Positions 19,049 to 27,596 of a DNA stretch of 64,000 nt are shown piece by piece. Source of the stretch: Bradyrhizobium oligotrophicum S58 (lineage in GTDB: Bacteria; Pseudomonadota; Alphaproteobacteria; Rhizobiales; Xanthobacteraceae); assembly GCF_000344805.1 (NCBI RefSeq), contig NC_020453.1, positions 7,101,001-7,165,000 of the forward strand, written 5' to 3'. Every line of letters starts with the position of its first letter. The first letter of the stretch is position 1. Below the pieces are notes generated by a model. It did not search any database. It worked only from the letters and a program-made list of their open reading frames with translations, and was not told the origin of the DNA. Both the position numbers and the translations under genes were made by a program.

Positions 19049-21145
19049 GTGGCAACCCTTACTCAGAACATTGAAAATCGTGTTCGAAAGCTCCCCAAGC
19101 CGTCCAATGCAACGCAGGGCTTGCAGCCCCTCTTCGAGGCTGTGAGCAATTCAATCTACGCGATTGAAGACCTGCTGGGGGCAAACGTCGCCAAAGGCAA
19201 GGTTTCCATCCGCGTCAAATCACTGTCGGACTCCGACAAGATCGAGATTGTTGTGGCTGACGCCGGAATAGGCCTCGACGCTAAACGTTACGAAGCGTTC
19301 TGTGAAATTGACACGGACTTCAAACGTGCCAAAGGCGGCAAAGGTGTTGGGCGCTTGTTCTGGCTGGATGCCTTTAGCTCGATCCTCGTTGAGAGCGTCT
19401 ACGACAGCCCAAGCGGGAGGCTTCGTCGGGCCTTCTCGTTCGTTCTAGAGAACGATGACCAAGTAAAGCCGAGTCAGGAAGACGAGCCCGCGCCGGGTGC
19501 TTCGACCGGCACAACGATAACGTTCCGCGGCTTACGCACAAAAGAATATGCGGACACGTTTCCGAAGCGAGCTGACACTTTCCTTCGGTACTTCAGTGCA
19601 CACTTCATCGCAGACTTTTTGTTAGGAAGCGGTCCGGCGATTATCGTCGATCTCGATGGCGATGTTACCACTTATCCCAACGCCGTCGCGGAGCTCACAA
19701 TAGGCGCGCCACTAAAGACCGGAGCGTTCGAGTTAAAGCAGTTCGGCGAGCTGTCGATCATCGGCTTCACTTGCAAGGCCGAAGCAAGCACGGGGCTTGA
19801 CGGAAAACATCAACTCCACCTTCTCGCCAATGGTCGAACGGTCGAAACGCGCAAGGTCGATAGTTTGCTCGGAGTGACCGATCTCACACGCGACGCTAAC
19901 AAAGACCTTGTCTTTCATGGCTGTGTCTCTGGCGAATACCTCGATTTGCGGGTGAATGAAGGCCGCACTGCATTTAATCTGACAGAGAAGACGCTTAACG
20001 AGATTAGCCGCAATTGCATGGAGCAGGTCCGCACAAAGTTGCTCCCGGCCCAGGTCGAAGCCTATGTCGAGGCACGCAAGGAAAACTACCAATCTTTTGT
20101 CAGTCGGTATCCGACCTTCGGCTTTGATGATGACGACACTCAACTACAGAGAGTACCGTTTCACGCAACCACCGCCGAGGATTTTGCGGCTGGATTGGTG
20201 AAGTATCAGATTCGTCGAGAGGAAGATCGCCAGAAAACTTTGCAGGCGCTTATCGACACGCTGGAATTGCAAAATATTCCTCAAGACTTCGACAAGGCCG
20301 TTAGTGACGCAGCAAGAGAAATCCAAACGTCGGAGCAATTAGCACTAGCGCAGCACGTCGTCCGTCGAAAGCTTGCGCTTGAATTGATGGAGAAACTGAT
20401 CAAGCGTCTTCGCGCTCGAAAAGAAAAAGAGGACGATCACTTCCTGGAGAAGACCTTGCACTCCTTCATTTGTCCGATGAACGTTCGGGGCGACGACCCG
20501 ACTGAGGTTAAGAGCCGCGCTCATGAACTATGGATTGTGGACGAGCGGTTGGCGTTTACACGAGCGTTCTCGTCCGACAAGCGCCTTGACGCCATCATGG
20601 CGAATGGTGGATCGGCTGAGCGACCGGACCTCTTGGTCTGGAATCTAGCGTATGGCTTGGGTGTGACCGAGACTGAGTCCGTGGATACATCCGAACCGCT
20701 CCGCACGATGATGATCGTTGAGTTTAAGAGGCCAGGCCGCAGAGACTATAAAGAAGCCGAAGACCAAATCGAGGCGCAGATAATAAAGTACCTGGGTCAG
20801 CTACAGGGTGGTCAGCTCGAATCGTTCGATCGTGCCCGGATCAGGGTCGCGGGAGATTGTATCTTCTACTGCTATGTGGTCGCGGATATCGTTGGAGATT
20901 TGGAGCAGCAGTTGTCGAATTGGGAGACGACTGCCAATGGTCAGGGGCGCATTCGACCGCTTAAAAATCAATACCGCGGTTCGATTGAAGTCATTCAATG
21001 GCAAGACCTCGTGAACGACGCATGGAATCGAAACAAGGCAACGATTCACGCGGCGGGTTTGAGCAGGTCAAAGCCGACTCATATTGAAGCTTCAATGGTT
21101 GCCGCTAAGAAACCGGAGCAGGTATTCGATCCGGCCGGTTCTTGA
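19049..21145 (+). CDS. GHKL ATPase fused to a PD-(D/E)XK-like nuclease domain, candidate defence protein
   Basis: The 698-residue protein starts with a GHKL (Hsp90/MutL/MORC-type) ATPase: N-box EAVSNSIYA (30-38), Mg/ATP motif DAGIGL (71-76) and glycine lid KGGKGVGR (95-102). A second part to about 330 (NEGRTAFNL at 303-311) resembles the transducer half. A helical linker rich in Lys/Arg/Glu follows (about 380-465). The C-terminal third has PDLLVWN (526-532) and VEFKRPG (557-563), then a helix with Q573, a spacing like the D...ExK core of restriction-type nucleases. It lies in an AT-richer insert beside a decayed toxin-antitoxin pair. GHKL-plus-nuclease designs are known from MORC-like prokaryotic conflict proteins. 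The role here is inferred. The GTG start has only a weak ribosome site. Confidence 0.8.
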   Translation: MATLTQNIENRVRKLPKPSNATQGLQPLFEAVSNSIYAIEDLLGANVAKGKVSIRVKSLSDSDKIEIVVADAGIGLDAKRYEAFCEIDTDFKRAKGGKGVGRLFWLDAFSSILVESVYDSPSGRLRRAFSFVLENDDQVKPSQEDEPAPGASTGTTITFRGLRTKEYADTFPKRADTFLRYFSAHFIADFLLGSGPAIIVDLDGDVTTYPNAVAELTIGAPLKTGAFELKQFGELSIIGFTCKAEASTGLDGKHQLHLLANGRTVETRKVDSLLGVTDLTRDANKDLVFHGCVSGEYLDLRVNEGRTAFNLTEKTLNEISRNCMEQVRTKLLPAQVEAYVEARKENYQSFVSRYPTFGFDDDDTQLQRVPFHATTAEDFAAGLVKYQIRREEDRQKTLQALIDTLELQNIPQDFDKAVSDAAREIQTSEQLALAQHVVRRKLALELMEKLIKRLRARKEKEDDHFLEKTLHSFICPMNVRGDDPTEVKSRAHELWIVDERLAFTRAFSSDKRLDAIMANGGSAERPDLLVWNLAYGLGVTETESVDTSEPLRTMMIVEFKRPGRRDYKEAEDQIEAQIIKYLGQLQGGQLESFDRARIRVAGDCIFYCYVVADIVGDLEQQLSNWETTANGQGRIRPLKNQYRGSIEVIQWQDLVNDAWNRNKATIHAAGLSRSKPTHIEASMVAAKKPEQVFDPAGS

Positions 21146-21203
21146 CGTGGAACTTGGCCTAACGGCAAAGGGCGCCTCGGTCTCCCGTAGTGCCCTAATT
21201 GAA

Positions 21204-21356
21204 TCAGAACAGCCACGGCATGGCGACAACAATCAAAGCCAAGGGCAACCAGCACCCAAAGCCAAGACGATAGATCGGACCGCCGGGCCTAGTGGCTTCG
21301 AGAGTGAACAGCACAGTCATTTGCCCATTTGTTACCCATACTCCGTTCAGTCGCAA
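21204..21356 (-). CDS. Possible small membrane protein
   Basis: A 50-codon frame begins with TTG at 21356, with an internal ATG at 21320 that would give 38 residues. It ends in a hydrophobic helix (GCWLPLALIVVAMPWLF) typical of a small membrane protein. It begins nine bases after the stop of the zinc-ribbon gene on the same strand, so the two could be co-transcribed. There is no strong ribosome site and no known family. The reading frame alone supports it. Confidence 0.35.
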   Translation of the reverse strand: MRLNGVWVTNGQMTVLFTLEATRPGGPIYRLGFGCWLPLALIVVAMPWLF

Positions 21357-21364
21357 TGGATCAT

Positions 21365-22018
21365 TTAGGAGTTGCTGCCTGAGCCGCCGCCTCGTGATTC
21401 GCTGGCGAGCCTATTTGGGCTTTCCGGGTCCACGAGATCGTACGAAGTACGCAGCAGCCTTGAGCGACTCGGATGTTTCATCTTGCGCAGGATCACAACA
21501 AGACGCGTATCGGGATTGACCGGCGCAGCAGCATCTTTTTCAAAGCCTTCGATCGAGCCAAGCCCGAAAAAATCGATTATGCAATTTCGCTCATCAGGCT
21601 CGAGCGTGCTCAAAGCCTTTTCGCTCCCTTTTACCATGGCACGGAGCTGCGCGACGTCAAGTCGGCGCAAACGTGCCGTGTCAACGCCTCCGCCAAATAT
21701 TGCGCCTATCAGGATCGCGATCGGCGTACATCGTGCTACAAGCGCGTTGACTTCCTGACTGGTCACGAGCTCGGCTAGCGCGCGCTGCGCGGCCTCCAGC
21801 GTGCCGATTGTCCCGAAGAACGCATCGCTTTCCATTTCGACGGTCGAGAACTTGTGGCCGCAAGAGCCGCATTGACGCTCGCGTTCACGATACTCGCCAA
21901 ACCCTAGCGACTGCCGTCGCTGAGACAGGGTATACCGATGATAAGGGTCGGTTTTGGTAACCCTCTGCTCGGTCCGTTCCCCGCAACCCGGGCATTTCAG
22001 AGTCAGAGTATTTCCCAT
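21365..22018 (-). CDS. Zinc-ribbon protein with an NrdR-like N-terminus
   Basis: The 217-residue product begins with four cysteines arranged as CPGCGE (9-14) and RERERQCGSCGHKFSTVE (about 45-62). This matches the zinc ribbon of the NrdR repressor (CPxC...RRRxCxxCxxRFTTxE). NrdR continues with an ATP-cone domain that I do not see here. Instead the rest has an AILIGAIFGGG hydrophobic stretch, a helical middle and a basic, Gly/Ser-rich tail. A nucleic-acid-binding role is likely, but regulation of nrd genes is doubtful. It is convergent with the GHKL-nuclease gene. Confidence 0.7.
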   Translation of the reverse strand: MGNTLTLKCPGCGERTEQRVTKTDPYHRYTLSQRRQSLGFGEYRERERQCGSCGHKFSTVEMESDAFFGTIGTLEAAQRALAELVTSQEVNALVARCTPIAILIGAIFGGGVDTARLRRLDVAQLRAMVKGSEKALSTLEPDERNCIIDFFGLGSIEGFEKDAAAPVNPDTRLVVILRKMKHPSRSRLLRTSYDLVDPESPNRLASESRGGGSGSNS

Positions 22019-22319
22019 GGCTGCCCCACGATCAGCATAGGCGATCGCAGGACACTAGCGCTTCCCATATATTGAGCAAGACGCTTTGCTGTTTGGATCG
22101 GCGAGGACGCAGACCGTGATCAGGTCTGCGGCTGAGGCCGCGCGCAGTATAGCCCGCAGCCTACGCGAACAGACGCCTCCGAGGCGTCGGGCAAATCACC
22201 TAAGAGAATTTGCGCGATTCTCACTGCATATGCGGCCAGCCGAAGCCAAATCGCCCCCGCGCCGAGAAACTCATTTGGCGAGCACTTTCAACGCCGAGCG
22301 ACCGGCCTGTCCCAAGCGC
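22019..22319. other. Intergenic region without a recognisable gene
   Basis: Upstream of the zinc-ribbon gene. It is moderately AT-rich compared with the core genes. Small hairpins such as GACGCCTCCGAGGCGTC are present. I see no promoter or gene that I can defend. Confidence 0.5.
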
Positions 22320-22725
22320 CGAAATTTTCATCTTTCGTTTTTCCGAAAATTATGCTTCACTACGCCCATCCCGCCTCACCGAGAGGGGCGTACGCGCGGT
22401 CGTCACGATATGCGAGGTGGGGATGCGGTGGCCGTGTCGGGTCGCAGCGTGATCTGATCATGCCGACGAACGACTCGATGCGGACGTGAAATCGTGTGGT
22501 CCTGGTCTCCCGGTGCTGAGACCAAGCTCTGCGATGCTCGGTGACGGGCATGCAGGCGACGGGGGCAAGAACGCCGGTCCCCGAGGAGATCACGTATAAG
22601 CGTTAAGACCGCCGCGCGGGGAATGCCGGTTGATCGGCTGAACCTGTGGTACCTGCCGCCTGCATTTTTTTCGCAGGCGGGCCATGGGTGAGGCCTTCAC
22701 CCGGCATTCCCTGCGCCCTCTCGAT
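22320..22725. repeat. Long (about 400 bp) bradyrhizobial repeat, minus-oriented copy
   Basis: The reverse complement of this block matches 41310-41700 along its length. Shared segments include TGCCTGCATTTTTTTCGCAG with its arm GCCATGGGTGAGGCCTTCAC, ATTTCACGTCCGCA, GTCGTTCGTCGGC and the CCCGCCTCACC end. Open frames in this element are often annotated as genes in bradyrhizobia. I regard them as spurious. Confidence 0.85.
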
Positions 22726-22832
22726 GGTTTCGAAGGGCGGTGTCGATTGTTTCACCTGGGCGCGAGGCGCTGCGGGGACGATGACGTGTGTCTGCGGGGT
22801 GCGATGTGGATGGTATGGACGACACTCTCCGC

Positions 22833-22915
22833 CGTCATTGCGAGGCGCGCTTGCGCCGAAGCAATCCAGAGTCGTGGCCGGGACTCTGGATTGCTTCGCT
22901 TCGCTCGCAATGACG
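22833..22915. repeat. CGTCATTGCGAG palindromic repeat, copy 1 of 2
   Basis: CGTCATTGCGAGGCGCGCTT ... GCTTCGCTCGCAATGACG, with inner arms GCAATCCAGAGTC and GACTCTGGATTGC. The second copy is at 43669-43743. It lies just after the end of glcD. Confidence 0.88.
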
Positions 22916-22938
22916 ATTTGGAGAGGCCTCCACCCGGC

Positions 22939-24432
22939 TCAGAATCTCGGCAGATCGGGAAACGCCAGCTTGCCGGCGTGGACGTGCATGCGGCCGAGCT
23001 CGGCGCAGCGATGCAGGGTCGGGAAGACCTTGCCGGGATTGAGAAGCCCCTGGCTGTCGAAGGCGCACTTCACCCGCTGCTGCTGGTTGAGGTCGATCTC
23101 GGTGAACATCTCGGGCATCAAATCGCGCTTCTCGATGCCCACGCCGTGCTCGCCGGTCAGGACGCCGCCGAGCTCGACACAGCAGCGCAGGATGTCGGCG
23201 CCGAAGGCTTCCGCCCGCTCCATCTCGCCCGGCTTGTTGGCGTCGTACAGGATCAGCGGATGCAGATTGCCGTCGCCGGCGTGGAAGACGTTGGCGCAGC
23301 CGAGCTGGTATTTTTCCGACAGCTCGCGGATGCGCGCCAGCGCCTTCGGCAGCGCGCCGCGCGGGATGGTGCCGTCCATGCAGAGGTAGTCCGGCGAGAT
23401 GCGGCCGACCGCCGGGAAAGCCGCCTTGCGGCCGGCCCAGAACAGATTGCGCTCGGCCTCGGAGGTCGAGATGCGGCAGGTGGTCGAGCCGCAGCCGTTT
23501 GCAATGGTCTCGACCCGGCCGATCAGCTCGTCGACCTCGACGCCGGGGCCATCGAGCTCGATGATCAGCAGCGCCTCGACGTCGAGCGGATAGCCGGCAT
23601 GGACGAAGGCCTCGGCGGCGTGGATCGCCGGCTTGTCCATCATCTCCATGCCGCCGGGGATGATGCCGGCGCCGATGATGCGGGCGACGCATTCGCCGGC
23701 CGCCTCGACCTCGGCGAAGCCGACCATCAGCGCGCGCGCCGTCTCCGGCTTCTGCAGGATGCGCACCGTCACCTCGGTGACCACGCCGAGCAGCCCTTCC
23801 GATCCGGTGATCAGCCCCATCAGGTCGTAGCCGGCGTTCTCGGTGCACTTGCCTCCGATGCGCAAGACCTCGCCAGTCATCAGCACGAACTCGCAGCCGA
23901 GCACGTTGTTGGTGGTCATGCCGTATTTCAGGCAGTGCACGCCGCCGGAATTCTCCGCGACGTTGCCGCCGATCGAGCAGGCGATCTGCGACGACGGGTC
24001 CGGCGCATAGTAGAAGCCGGCATGCGCGACCGCCTGGCTGATGGCGAGATTGGTGACGCCGGGCTCGGTGACGACGACGCGGTTGTCGAAGTCGATGTCG
24101 CGGATGCGCTTGAACTTGCCGAGCCCGAGCAGCACGCCGTCGGCGAGCGGCAGCGCGCCGCCGGACAGCGACGTTCCGGAGCCGCGCGGGACCACCTTGA
24201 TGCCTTGTTCATGGCAGTATTTCAGGACATGCGAGACCTGCGCGGTCGTCTCCGGCAGCACCACGACCATTGGCGGCTGCCGGTAGGCCATCAGCCCGTC
24301 GGACTCGTAAGGCAGCATCTCGGCGGCGCTGTCGATGACGCCCTCGCCCGGCACGATCGCACGCAGTGCAGCAACGATTCCGTCGCGGCGCGCCAGCACC
24401 GCCTGATCAGCCTCCGGCATCATGATCGCCAT
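22939..24432 (-). CDS. glcD: Glycolate oxidase subunit GlcD (FAD-linked)
   Basis: GlcD is the catalytic flavin subunit that oxidises glycolate to glyoxylate together with GlcE and GlcF. The 497-residue protein has the family length. The FAD pyrophosphate loop is PRGSGTSLSGG (82-92). SIGGNVAENSGG and GYDLMGLITGSEGLLG follow, and near the C-terminus NVFHAGDGNLHPL and LTGEHGVGIEK carry the conserved histidines. The start ATG follows GGGAGA. In most genomes glcD directly precedes glcE; here 8.8 kb of repeats and accessory genes lie between. It is divergent from the cytochrome c550 gene. Confidence 0.96.
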   Translation of the reverse strand: MAIMMPEADQAVLARRDGIVAALRAIVPGEGVIDSAAEMLPYESDGLMAYRQPPMVVVLPETTAQVSHVLKYCHEQGIKVVPRGSGTSLSGGALPLADGVLLGLGKFKRIRDIDFDNRVVVTEPGVTNLAISQAVAHAGFYYAPDPSSQIACSIGGNVAENSGGVHCLKYGMTTNNVLGCEFVLMTGEVLRIGGKCTENAGYDLMGLITGSEGLLGVVTEVTVRILQKPETARALMVGFAEVEAAGECVARIIGAGIIPGGMEMMDKPAIHAAEAFVHAGYPLDVEALLIIELDGPGVEVDELIGRVETIANGCGSTTCRISTSEAERNLFWAGRKAAFPAVGRISPDYLCMDGTIPRGALPKALARIRELSEKYQLGCANVFHAGDGNLHPLILYDANKPGEMERAEAFGADILRCCVELGGVLTGEHGVGIEKRDLMPEMFTEIDLNQQQRVKCAFDSQGLLNPGKVFPTLHRCAELGRMHVHAGKLAFPDLPRF

Positions 24433-24643
24433 CGCGCGCGTCTCCCAAGGTCGATTTCTGCCGCCATATCAATCACAACAGCGGCGGTTTGGGTAGGCGG
24501 CCAAGGCCGGTTCGCTGGTTGTCGCCGGACAAAGATCGCGTCGATTTTGCCGAACCCGATCGGGCCGGGCGACTTGTGTGAGGGCGGCGGCCATGCCACA
24601 AACCTGCGCACGATTTTTGTCCCGAAACCACAGAGCCTGATCC

Positions 24644-25039
24644 ATGAAGAAACTGACTTTGACTGCGCTCGTCGTGATCGCCTCGTCGTCGCTGGCCTCG
24701 GCCGTGCTGGCGCAGGATGCCGCCGCAGGCAAGACCTCCTTCAACAAGTGCCTGCCCTGCCATGCGATCGGCGAAGGTGCGAAGAACAAGGTCGGCCCGG
24801 AACTCAACGGCCTGGATGGCCGCAAGTCGGGCAGCGCGCCGGACTACAACTATTCGGAAGCCAACAAGAATTCGGGCATCACCTGGAACGAGGCGGTGTT
24901 CAAGGAATACATCAAGGATCCGAAGGCCAAGATCCCCGGCACCAAGATGACCTTCGCCGGCATCAAGAACGAGACCGAGATCAACAATCTCTGGGCCTAT
25001 GTGTCGTCGTTCGACAAGGACGGCAAGCAGAAGCAGTAA
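24644..25039 (+). CDS. cycA: Soluble cytochrome c550 (class I, CycA-like)
   Basis: The 131-residue protein has a signal peptide ending at VLAQDAAAG and one haem site CLPCH (about residues 36-40). The sixth-ligand methionine is in GTKMTFAGI near residue 103, which is the class I cytochrome c fold. The sequence closely resembles the cytochrome c550 (CycA) that I know from Bradyrhizobium japonicum, a periplasmic electron carrier of the respiratory chain. A strong terminator separates it from the convergent hydrolase gene. Its position beside glcD does not prove a functional link. Confidence 0.92.
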   Translation: MKKLTLTALVVIASSSLASAVLAQDAAAGKTSFNKCLPCHAIGEGAKNKVGPELNGLDGRKSGSAPDYNYSEANKNSGITWNEAVFKEYIKDPKAKIPGTKMTFAGIKNETEINNLWAYVSSFDKDGKQKQ

Positions 25040-25072
25040 CCGGCTGCCGGCCGATACGCCATCTGGACTGCA

Positions 25073-25103
25073 GAGCCCCGGCCGATCCGCCGGGGCTTTT
25101 TTC
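25073..25103 (+). terminator. Terminator of the cytochrome gene
   Basis: AGCCCCGG and CCGGGGCT form the stem around CCGATCCG, followed by TTTTTTC. It is 35 bases after the cytochrome stop and overlaps the last base of the convergent hydrolase gene. Confidence 0.92.
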
Positions 25104-26088
25104 ATGGCGAGGGCTGCAGCGTTTCGGCCGGCGCGATCGCGGCGACCATGCGCTCGACCTCGCTGGCGACCAGCTCCGGCACCGCGTTCTGCACCATGTG
25201 CCCGAGTTCCGGCAGCACGATCAGGCGGGTCTGCAGCACAACCTGCGCGAGCGGGCGGGAATGAATGTCGGTGTAGACCGTCCGGTCGGCCTCGCCGGCC
25301 ACGATCGTGACCGGCACCTTGATCTCGCCGTAGCGCGGCGCCTGCTCGATCACCGCCTGCTTCAGGGTGACCAGGTCGCGCGCATTGGCCAGGAATTCGC
25401 TGGGACGCAGCAGCAGCGGCGTCGCCGTCCGCTCGACGAAGTCGTCGGGCATCTCTTGCGGCGCGAACACGCCGCGCACCCCCGGTGCCATCAGCGCCAG
25501 GCCGAGCGGAAGCGTGATCGTATGGGCCAGAAGCGGCCCGATGACGGGCGTCGCCACGGCCGCGTTGTATTGCCCGACGCCGCCGCGCCAGGGATAGGCG
25601 ACCGGCGCCAGCATGACGAGGCCGGCCACCCGATCGGGAAAGTCGAGCGCCATCCGCAGGCCCAGCGCGCCGCTCCAGGAATGCACCACCAGGACGACCT
25701 GGCCGATGCCGAGCCGGGCCAGCGCCTCGTCCAGCATGCGTGCCTGCGCGGCGGGGGTGGAATCCTCAGGCCGCGTCCGCGGGCTCCAGCCGTGGCCGGG
25801 GCGGTCCACCAGCAGCACCCGGTGGCGTTGCGCCAGCAACTCGCCGAGCGGCCGGCGCATCGCCTCCAGGTTCGAGCTCGCGCCGTGAATCAGCAGAAGC
25901 GGCGGCTTTTCGCCATCGCGCGGGCCGATATCCACAAGATTGATAGTCGCTCCATCGACGTCGATGGCCTGCCCTTGCGCCGGATAGCGGCGCTCGACCA
26001 CCGCGACACCGGCTCGGGTCAGCAGCGCGAGGACGGCCAATGCGCCCACCAAGAACATTGAAATCATTGATAGTTTTCTGCGTGCCAC
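25102..26088 (-). CDS. Alpha/beta-fold hydrolase, membrane-anchored
   Basis: The 328-residue protein starts with a hydrophobic helix (MFLVGALAVLALLTRAGVAV) that could be an anchor or signal. The hydrolase fold follows: oxyanion segment LLLIHGASSN, nucleophile elbow VVHSWSGALG (Ser flanked as H-S-W-S-G), a likely catalytic Asp in GEADRTVYTD and the catalytic His in PELGHMVQ. The substrate is unknown. Relatives include esterases, lipases and haloalkane or epoxide hydrolases. It is convergent with the cytochrome gene with almost no gap. Confidence 0.85.
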   Translation of the reverse strand: MARRKLSMISMFLVGALAVLALLTRAGVAVVERRYPAQGQAIDVDGATINLVDIGPRDGEKPPLLLIHGASSNLEAMRRPLGELLAQRHRVLLVDRPGHGWSPRTRPEDSTPAAQARMLDEALARLGIGQVVLVVHSWSGALGLRMALDFPDRVAGLVMLAPVAYPWRGGVGQYNAAVATPVIGPLLAHTITLPLGLALMAPGVRGVFAPQEMPDDFVERTATPLLLRPSEFLANARDLVTLKQAVIEQAPRYGEIKVPVTIVAGEADRTVYTDIHSRPLAQVVLQTRLIVLPELGHMVQNAVPELVASEVERMVAAIAPAETLQPSP

Positions 26089-26319
26089 ACTGACAGTTAC
26101 GAGCCAGATCGGCGGGAGTTGCAGATCCAGCGGCCGTGTTTCGTCGTTACGACCGGAAATCCTGTCATCACGGCGTCGTCGGCCATTTTATAACCATGGT
26201 CGGGACTTTTCCTCGCAATCGGCCGATGACCGTGAATTACTTCCGGTTGGGTCATTGCAGGATGCGACCTGCGATGACCGGCCCTGCGTTTAGTTTGTTG
26301 TTTTGGGAGGGGGTTACCG

Positions 26320-26502
26320 ATGAGTGTTCGTTCGAGCGAGACGGCCATCGACGAGATCGTCGCCAGTTGCAACGGCGATCTTCGCGGCGCGCTGAAGGCG
26401 CTGCTGCTGGTCAACGAGCATCTGGAGGCCGAGATCGCGCAGCTGTATGCCGCAGCCGCGCAATACGGCCTGCCGGACCGCCGCAGCACCGCGTTCCACT
26501 AG
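26320..26502 (+). CDS. Small conserved hypothetical protein
   Basis: The 60-residue, mostly helical product (MSVRSSETAIDEIVASCNGD...) starts after a strong GGGAGGGGG purine run. Its Glu/Leu/Ala-rich middle (LKALLLVNEHLEAEIAQLYA) suggests an amphipathic helix or coiled coil. It has no signal peptide or catalytic motif. I believe relatives are widespread in Bradyrhizobium, but the function is unknown. Confidence 0.7.
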   Translation: MSVRSSETAIDEIVASCNGDLRGALKALLLVNEHLEAEIAQLYAAAAQYGLPDRRSTAFH

Positions 26503-26528
26503 GCGGCCTGACCGGCGCCTCCCGCCGA

Positions 26529-26771
26529 TCAGTCCTCGGACGTCATGTCCTTGTTCGGGCACGCGTTGATCGTGGATCGCGCGAGCTTGGCGTCAGCCAG
26601 CGACTTGTAGGGTCCGTCGGCGAACCAGATGTCGCCGATGATGACGGGATTGCTGGTCACGATCTCACAGCGATTGGTGGCGCGGTTTCCGACCACCCAG
26701 AACAGGCCCTCGGCCCAGGCGGCCGTCGCCGTCATTCCCATCAGCGCTGCCGTCAGCACCGCACGCCTCAT
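26529..26771 (-). CDS. Small secreted protein
   Basis: The 80-residue product has a signal peptide (MRRAVLTAALMGMTATAAWA). The mature 60 residues have the pattern LFWVVGNRATNRCEIVTSNPV and a second cysteine in INACPNKDMT, which would allow one disulphide. It is convergent with the preceding small gene, 26 bases apart. It is a conserved-looking periplasmic protein with no assigned role. Confidence 0.7.
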   Translation of the reverse strand: MRRAVLTAALMGMTATAAWAEGLFWVVGNRATNRCEIVTSNPVIIGDIWFADGPYKSLADAKLARSTINACPNKDMTSED

Positions 26772-26876
26772 CGCGCCGTCTCCTGGCCAGGTTTCGTCCG
26801 ATCAAACGGCAATTGGGGGCGCGCGGATGGGCCGGCAAGGAGGACCGTCGCAGCATGGTTAACGCGCTGTGAAGGC

Positions 26877-27506
26877 TCAGATGTCGCGGCCCTCGACCTT
26901 CTCGGTCAGCGTCTTGACCAGCTCCGGCACCTTTTCCAGATGCGGATTGACGTCGAGCGCCTTGCGGAACGCATCCAGCGCCCGCTTCTCCTCGCCCAGG
27001 TCCTGCATGATCATGCCGAGACCCGCCAGCGCGCCGAAGTGCCGCGGCTCCCGCAGCAGGACCTGCTGGATGTCGGCGAGCGAGCGCCCGTAATCGTTCT
27101 GGAGGTAATAGAGGGTGGCGCGACGGTTCCAGGCTTCGACGTAATCGGGCCGGAGCTTGATGACCGAATCGAGCAGCTTGAGCGCGACCTCGTTCTGCTT
27201 CGCATCCATCGCGGCCTTCGAGCGCGACATCAGGAGCGCGACGGTGTCGCTGGGGGTCTGCAGCCAGATCGCCCAGATCCGCGCCTCCACATGCTTGGCG
27301 CTGATGTCGTCGGGGGCAGCCTTGAGAGCCCCAAACAGGAAATCGAGGCCCTTGGTCTTGTCGGCGCCAACCTTGGGCAGCTTCGAAGGCGCCTCGGGCA
27401 GCTTCGGCTTGGCGGCCGCACGCGGTTCACCCTGCGCGTACGCAAGGTGCGGTATGGAAATGACGACGGCGGCGAGCAGAATCGCCCAGGAAGATCGCTT
27501 TGCCAT
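26877..27506 (-). CDS. Secreted TPR-repeat protein
   Basis: The 209-residue product has a signal peptide ending at AYAQG and a C-terminal half made of tetratricopeptide repeats. One is ALKLLDSVIKLRPDYVEAWN, followed by RATLYYLQNDYGRSLADIQQ and ALAGLGMIMQDLGEEKRALD with PHLEKVPEL. TPR domains mediate protein contacts, here probably in the periplasm. There is no enzyme domain. It lies between a small secreted protein gene and rpmJ, all on the minus strand but widely spaced. Confidence 0.85.
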   Translation of the reverse strand: MAKRSSWAILLAAVVISIPHLAYAQGEPRAAAKPKLPEAPSKLPKVGADKTKGLDFLFGALKAAPDDISAKHVEARIWAIWLQTPSDTVALLMSRSKAAMDAKQNEVALKLLDSVIKLRPDYVEAWNRRATLYYLQNDYGRSLADIQQVLLREPRHFGALAGLGMIMQDLGEEKRALDAFRKALDVNPHLEKVPELVKTLTEKVEGRDI

Positions 27507-27596
27507 GGACGAAGTCTAGACGCAGTGCAGGCCTCCTGCAAAGCAGCAGGCGCGTCAAAGACCTGTGAGCAGAGCTGTCGGCGACCCGAGCCCGGA

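Noticed and set aside
22684..26061. An open frame of more than 1100 codons on the plus strand
   Set aside because: It starts in a dispersed repeat and runs antisense to glcD and the alpha/beta hydrolase and out of frame through the cytochrome gene. The product is low-complexity Arg/Asp/His-rich sequence.
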